DNA of 64,000 bases. Source: Serratia sp. M24T3. Its GTDB lineage: Bacteria; Pseudomonadota; Gammaproteobacteria; Enterobacterales; Enterobacteriaceae. Position 1 is the stretch's first letter; each line of letters opens with the position of its first letter. The stretch spans positions 97,790-161,789 of the forward strand of contig NZ_AJHJ01000010.1 of NCBI RefSeq assembly GCF_000257645.1. The letters run 5' to 3'. Positions 60,872-64,000 of the stretch are shown here, one piece after another. The translations under genes were made by a program, and so were the position numbers. A model generated the notes under the pieces. The model was not told where the DNA came from. It was given only the letters and a program-made list of their open reading frames with translations, and made no database searches.

Positions 60872-62638
60872 TTGAGCTTGCTAGAAACAACCGTGCTTAA
60901 ACAACCGCAACGCCGTAAAACGCGTCGCCTGCACCCCGCCTGGTTTACGCTGCCGGGCCTGATTTTTTTACTGATCTTCTTGGCCTATCCGACGTTAAAA
61001 TTGATGATGCTGAGCTTTAACGACGATCAGGGACATTTCTCGCTGGCCATCTGGCAGCAAATGTTTGGCGCGGGCGTGTACGTTAAGGTCATGGTGAATA
61101 CCTTTGTTATTGCCGCGCAAACCACGCTTGCCTGCTTGCTTTTTGGCTACCCGGTGGCTTACTGGCTTTCGCAGCAGGGCGAAACTATGCGCCGTCGTTT
61201 GATGTGGCTGGTATTGCTGCCGTTCTGGACCAGCGCGCTGCTAAAAAACTTTGCCTGGATGGTGCTGCTGTCGCGACGGGGTATTTTGTCTGAAATTCTG
61301 ATGTCGATGGGCGCCGCGCATCCAATCGACGTGCTTTATACCCGTGGGCTGGTGGTGTTTGCTATCGCCCACAGCATGCTGCCGCTGGCGATTATCACCA
61401 TGTTGCCGAGCATGACAAGCATCGATGGTGGCCTAATCCGTGCCGGTAAAACCTTGGGTGGATCGGCAAGCCACACCTTCTGGCGGATTTTCTTCCCGCT
61501 GTCGATGCCGGGCACTATTGCGGCCTGCCTGCTGGTGTTTATCGGCTCACTGGGTTTCTTTATTACTCCCGCGCTGCTCGGCAGCCCGCAGGATTCTGTG
61601 ATTGGCCAGTTGCTGATCACCCAGGTGCAACAATTGCTTAACTGGCGTCTTGCTGGTGCAATTGCCATGCTGCTGCTGTTGGCGACGCTGGTGGTTTGTT
61701 TCCTCTATGACCGTATTTTCGGCATGTCGGCCATTTCCGGCGGTGAAACACATATCGATACCCATGCTTTAACCCGCCGGGTTGGACACGCGCTATTAAG
61801 CTATTTCGCCTACTTCAGTCATTTAGTCACTGAAGGGCTGGCGAGCCTCTTGCGCGGCCATCGTTTTGGCTGGTTATTACCACTATTTAGCTGGCTGGTC
61901 ATTGCCGTGCTGATCCTGCCGGTAGTTTCTTTCATACCGATGGCATTCAGTAGCTCATCGTTCCTGCAATTCCCGCCGCCGGGCTACTCGCTGCGCTGGA
62001 TGGAAACTTACCTGAACTCACCAATCTGGACCGGCGCGACGCTGCGTTCGTTTGGCATTGCTCTGGTCTCCGGGGCGCTGGCGACACTGCTGGCCGGGAT
62101 TGCCGCGTTTGGCGTGGCGCGTAACAGCGGCAAAGGCGGCAGCCTGATTATGATGACCTTCCTGATGCCGATGATCATCCCGAATATCGTCACCGCCGTG
62201 GCACTGTTTTATCTGTTCGCCACTATCGGACTGGTGGGAACTGATGTTGGAATTATGCTCGGTCACACTGTGATGGCAATTCCGGTAGTGTTTATTATCA
62301 TCCTGACCACCTTCAAAAACTACGACTGGCGCTTGGATCAGGCGGCTGGAACTCTAGGGGCAAGCCGTTGGAGGGTGATCCGCGAGGTCACGTTGCCGCT
62401 TATCAAAGGCAGTCTGGTGGCGGCATTTATCTTTGGTTTCCTCAACTCTTTTGAAGAGCTGACGGTGGCGATGTTTGTTGGCGGGGGCGTCAAGCAGACA
62501 CTGCCGAAACAAATGTGGGATGACGTGCTGCTATCGGTTACCCCTACGCTTGCCGCCGCTTCGGTGATTATTCTGGCCATTGTAACCCTATTGTTCATCC
62601 TGGCCGAAAGGGCCCGCCGCGATACTGATCCCGCCTGA
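60872..62638 (+). CDS. ABC importer permease, two PotB/PotC-type domains fused in one chain
   Basis: A 588-residue membrane protein with two binding-protein-dependent permease halves: residues about 25-275 like PotB and 330-580 like PotC, joined by a linker (about 275-325). Each half has its own EAA loop for the ATPase: AGKTLGGSASHTFWRIFFPL (first half) and AGTLGASRWRVIREVTLPL (second half). About 12 helices are expected. The TTG start has GAGGAGGGCG upstream. In the usual polyamine systems these are two genes. The ATPase gene follows after five bases. Confidence 0.92.
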   Translation: MSLLETTVLKQPQRRKTRRLHPAWFTLPGLIFLLIFLAYPTLKLMMLSFNDDQGHFSLAIWQQMFGAGVYVKVMVNTFVIAAQTTLACLLFGYPVAYWLSQQGETMRRRLMWLVLLPFWTSALLKNFAWMVLLSRRGILSEILMSMGAAHPIDVLYTRGLVVFAIAHSMLPLAIITMLPSMTSIDGGLIRAGKTLGGSASHTFWRIFFPLSMPGTIAACLLVFIGSLGFFITPALLGSPQDSVIGQLLITQVQQLLNWRLAGAIAMLLLLATLVVCFLYDRIFGMSAISGGETHIDTHALTRRVGHALLSYFAYFSHLVTEGLASLLRGHRFGWLLPLFSWLVIAVLILPVVSFIPMAFSSSSFLQFPPPGYSLRWMETYLNSPIWTGATLRSFGIALVSGALATLLAGIAAFGVARNSGKGGSLIMMTFLMPMIIPNIVTAVALFYLFATIGLVGTDVGIMLGHTVMAIPVVFIIILTTFKNYDWRLDQAAGTLGASRWRVIREVTLPLIKGSLVAAFIFGFLNSFEELTVAMFVGGGVKQTLPKQMWDDVLLSVTPTLAAASVIILAIVTLLFILAERARRDTDPA

Positions 62639-62643
62639 GGCGG

Positions 62644-63729
62644 ATGCACAAGAATGAGAAAACGATGATGACAACGACCTCCTCTTTTAAACATGAAAAA
62701 GTAAAGCTGCAGGCGCAGAAAATTGCCAAAAGCTACGGCCAGACGCAGGTATTGGCCGATCTTGATCTCGACGTTCACAGTGGTGAGCTGCTGACTCTGC
62801 TTGGCCCTTCGGGGTCTGGTAAAACCACGCTGCTGCAAATAGTCTGCGGTCTGGTGGAACCGACCTCAGGCTGCCTGATGATTGATGGCAAAGACGAAAC
62901 CTGGACGCCGGTTCACCAGCGAGATATTGGCGTAGTGTTTCAGAACTACGCGCTGTTCCCACATTTGACCGTTGAAGAGAACATTGCTTTTCCGCTGCGT
63001 ATGCGCCATCTGCCCAGTGCTGAAATCAATCGAAAGGTGAAGCAGGTGCTGGAGATGGTTGAGCTGGGTCACGTAGCGACTCGCCTGCCTCGCGCACTTT
63101 CCGGTGGGCAACAGCAGCGTATCGCGCTGGCCCGCTGTCTGGTTTACCAACCGAGCGTGATACTGATGGATGAGCCGCTGGGCGCGCTGGACCGCCAGCT
63201 ACGTGAAACCATGCAGATGGAGATAAAACGTATTCATCGCGAGTCCGGCGCGACAATTATTTTCGTGACCCACGATCAGGAGGAGGCGCTGGCGTTGTCT
63301 GACCGTATCTGCCTGATGAACGAAGGCAAAATTGCGCAGATTGGCACGCCACAGGAAATCTACGAACGCCCGCAAACCACCTTTGTTGCCGAGTTTATCG
63401 GTTTGTCGAATATCCTCGACGGTCAGATTCGCGGCGATGGCCTGCATACTCGCCACGGTGTGTTTCCATTGAACTCAGGGTTGCGTGAAGGTGACAATGC
63501 TGCACTGGTGATCCGCCCTGAACATATGCGCATAGCCGAGCAGGGCAGCGGCGTGCTTGAGGGGCTGGTAAGTGAAAGCGTTTATGCGGGATCCGAAACC
63601 CGTGTCGTTGTCACACTCGCCGATGGTGAGAAATTTATTGTTCGCAGTTCTGCGCAAACGCCGGTGAGAATTGGCGATCGCGTTTCTCTGAACTGGGACG
63701 TACAGAATTCTCGTCTGCTGGCCGTATAA
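62644..63729 (+). CDS. ABC importer ATP-binding protein, PotA-like
   Basis: ATPase of the importer, 361 residues from the ATG at 62644 (GAGGCGG upstream); two more ATGs at 62665 and 62668 are possible starts. Walker A GPSGSGKT (54-61), Q loop FQNYALFPHL, signature LSGGQQQR, Walker B VILMDEPLGALD, switch HDQEEALAL, and a C-terminal TOBE domain (about 280-360). Nothing unusual in the key residues. It closes the operon GH3-SBP-permease-ATPase. Confidence 0.94.
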   Translation: MHKNEKTMMTTTSSFKHEKVKLQAQKIAKSYGQTQVLADLDLDVHSGELLTLLGPSGSGKTTLLQIVCGLVEPTSGCLMIDGKDETWTPVHQRDIGVVFQNYALFPHLTVEENIAFPLRMRHLPSAEINRKVKQVLEMVELGHVATRLPRALSGGQQQRIALARCLVYQPSVILMDEPLGALDRQLRETMQMEIKRIHRESGATIIFVTHDQEEALALSDRICLMNEGKIAQIGTPQEIYERPQTTFVAEFIGLSNILDGQIRGDGLHTRHGVFPLNSGLREGDNAALVIRPEHMRIAEQGSGVLEGLVSESVYAGSETRVVVTLADGEKFIVRSSAQTPVRIGDRVSLNWDVQNSRLLAV

Positions 63730-63738
63730 TATGCCTTA

Positions 63739-63766
63739 GGCCCCTGAAGTTATGCTTCTAGGGGCC
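63739..63766 (+). terminator. Hairpin after the importer operon
   Basis: GGCCCCT (63739-63745) pairs with AGGGGCC (63760-63766). No T tract follows on the plus strand, so it is a weak terminator or an mRNA 3'-end stabiliser. Confidence 0.5.
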
Positions 63767-63841
63767 AAATAAAGAGCTGTTGAAGCACTCAAAAGCAGTG
63801 TTTACATTTTAAACCAACACCAACTTGGGTACTCGTTCGCT

Positions 63842-64000
63842 TTAGGCGAAACTCCTTTCTTGAGGGAAAATCTTATTTATTTTAGCGTAAATCCCTTCCT
63901 CCCTCTGAATATCATCATAAGCGGGTGGCTCGCTATCACCATAAATAGAATTTTCATGCATGTCAGTTGGTTGATAGTTTTCGTCACCAAGAACGATTTT
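63842..64000 (-). CDS. 3' end of an unknown gene with tyrosine-rich acidic C-terminus (5' part outside window)
   Basis: An open frame enters from the right edge and ends at TAA (63842-63844), giving 52 residues of a C-terminus. I do not recognise the protein. It holds four tyrosines in acidic settings: ENYQP, NSIYGDSEP, PPAYDDI and EGIYAKINKIF. The stretch YDDI-x6-YAKI fits an ITAM pattern (YxxI/L twice), EGIYA is one residue away from an EPIYA motif, and PPAY is a WW-domain ligand. Such motifs occur in host-targeted effectors. Local base composition is lower in GC than the importer operon. The translated status rests on the frame alone. Confidence 0.55.
   Translation of the reverse strand, partial: KIVLGDENYQPTDMHENSIYGDSEPPAYDDIQREEGIYAKINKIFPQERSFA

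Overview
The window comes from a gamma-proteobacterium of the order Enterobacterales. The ribosomal, translation and cell-envelope proteins match their Escherichia coli counterparts almost residue for residue, and gene order is largely that of the E. coli 71-min region. Three features point to the Yersinia/Serratia/Rahnella/Ewingella side of the order rather than to E. coli itself: mdh lies beside the ispB region, pmrAB sits between obgE and dacB, and mtr is absent. The genus cannot be named from the sequence alone.

Layout. 1-2,850: the 3' part of mdh, then a small regulator island with a Ner-like gene (nlp/sfsB) divergent from two tandem paralogues of a Mu-type HTH protein, around a 643-base AT-rich spacer. 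2,890-29,400: a conserved housekeeping block with ispB, rplU-rpmA-obgE, pmrAB-dacB, greA, yhbY, rlmE-ftsH-folP-glmM-secG, tRNA-Leu(GAG), initiator tRNA-Met, rimP-nusA-infB-rbfA-truB, rpsO-pnp, nlpI and yrbN-deaD. 29,430-40,000: the yhbW / ubiUV / ubiT-yhbS / yhbQ / yhbP block, interrupted by two accessory insertions: a HlyD plus two ABC-2 permeases operon with no ATPase, and an OprB-type porin. At 39,990-40,164 lies a decayed LysR gene, at the point where E. coli-like order stops.

40,320-47,280: a complete carbon-phosphorus lyase core operon, phnFGHIJKLMN, on the minus strand, without phnCDE, phnO or phnP. 47,660-54,810: nrdDG (with a pair of NrdR boxes and a NrdD lacking the N-terminal ATP-cone), an orphan treB without treC or treR, and mgtA. 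The mgtA leader carries a PhoP box, a short acidic/proline leader peptide (mgtL-like) and two mutually exclusive hairpins. 54,820-63,770: an accessory catabolic cluster with a nucleoside hydrolase divergent from a LysR regulator, followed by a GH3 beta-glucosidase and a polyamine-type ABC importer (Tat-exported binding protein, a single fused double permease, ATPase). The last 159 bases hold the 3' end of a minus-strand gene whose C-terminus has an ITAM-like and EPIYA-like tyrosine arrangement and a PPAY motif.

Most likely novel or under-described: the GH3/nucleoside hydrolase/importer module, the ATP-cone-less NrdD under NrdR control, the tyrosine-motif C-terminus at the window edge, the Mu-like divergent regulator pair, and the ATPase-less ABC-2 export operon.
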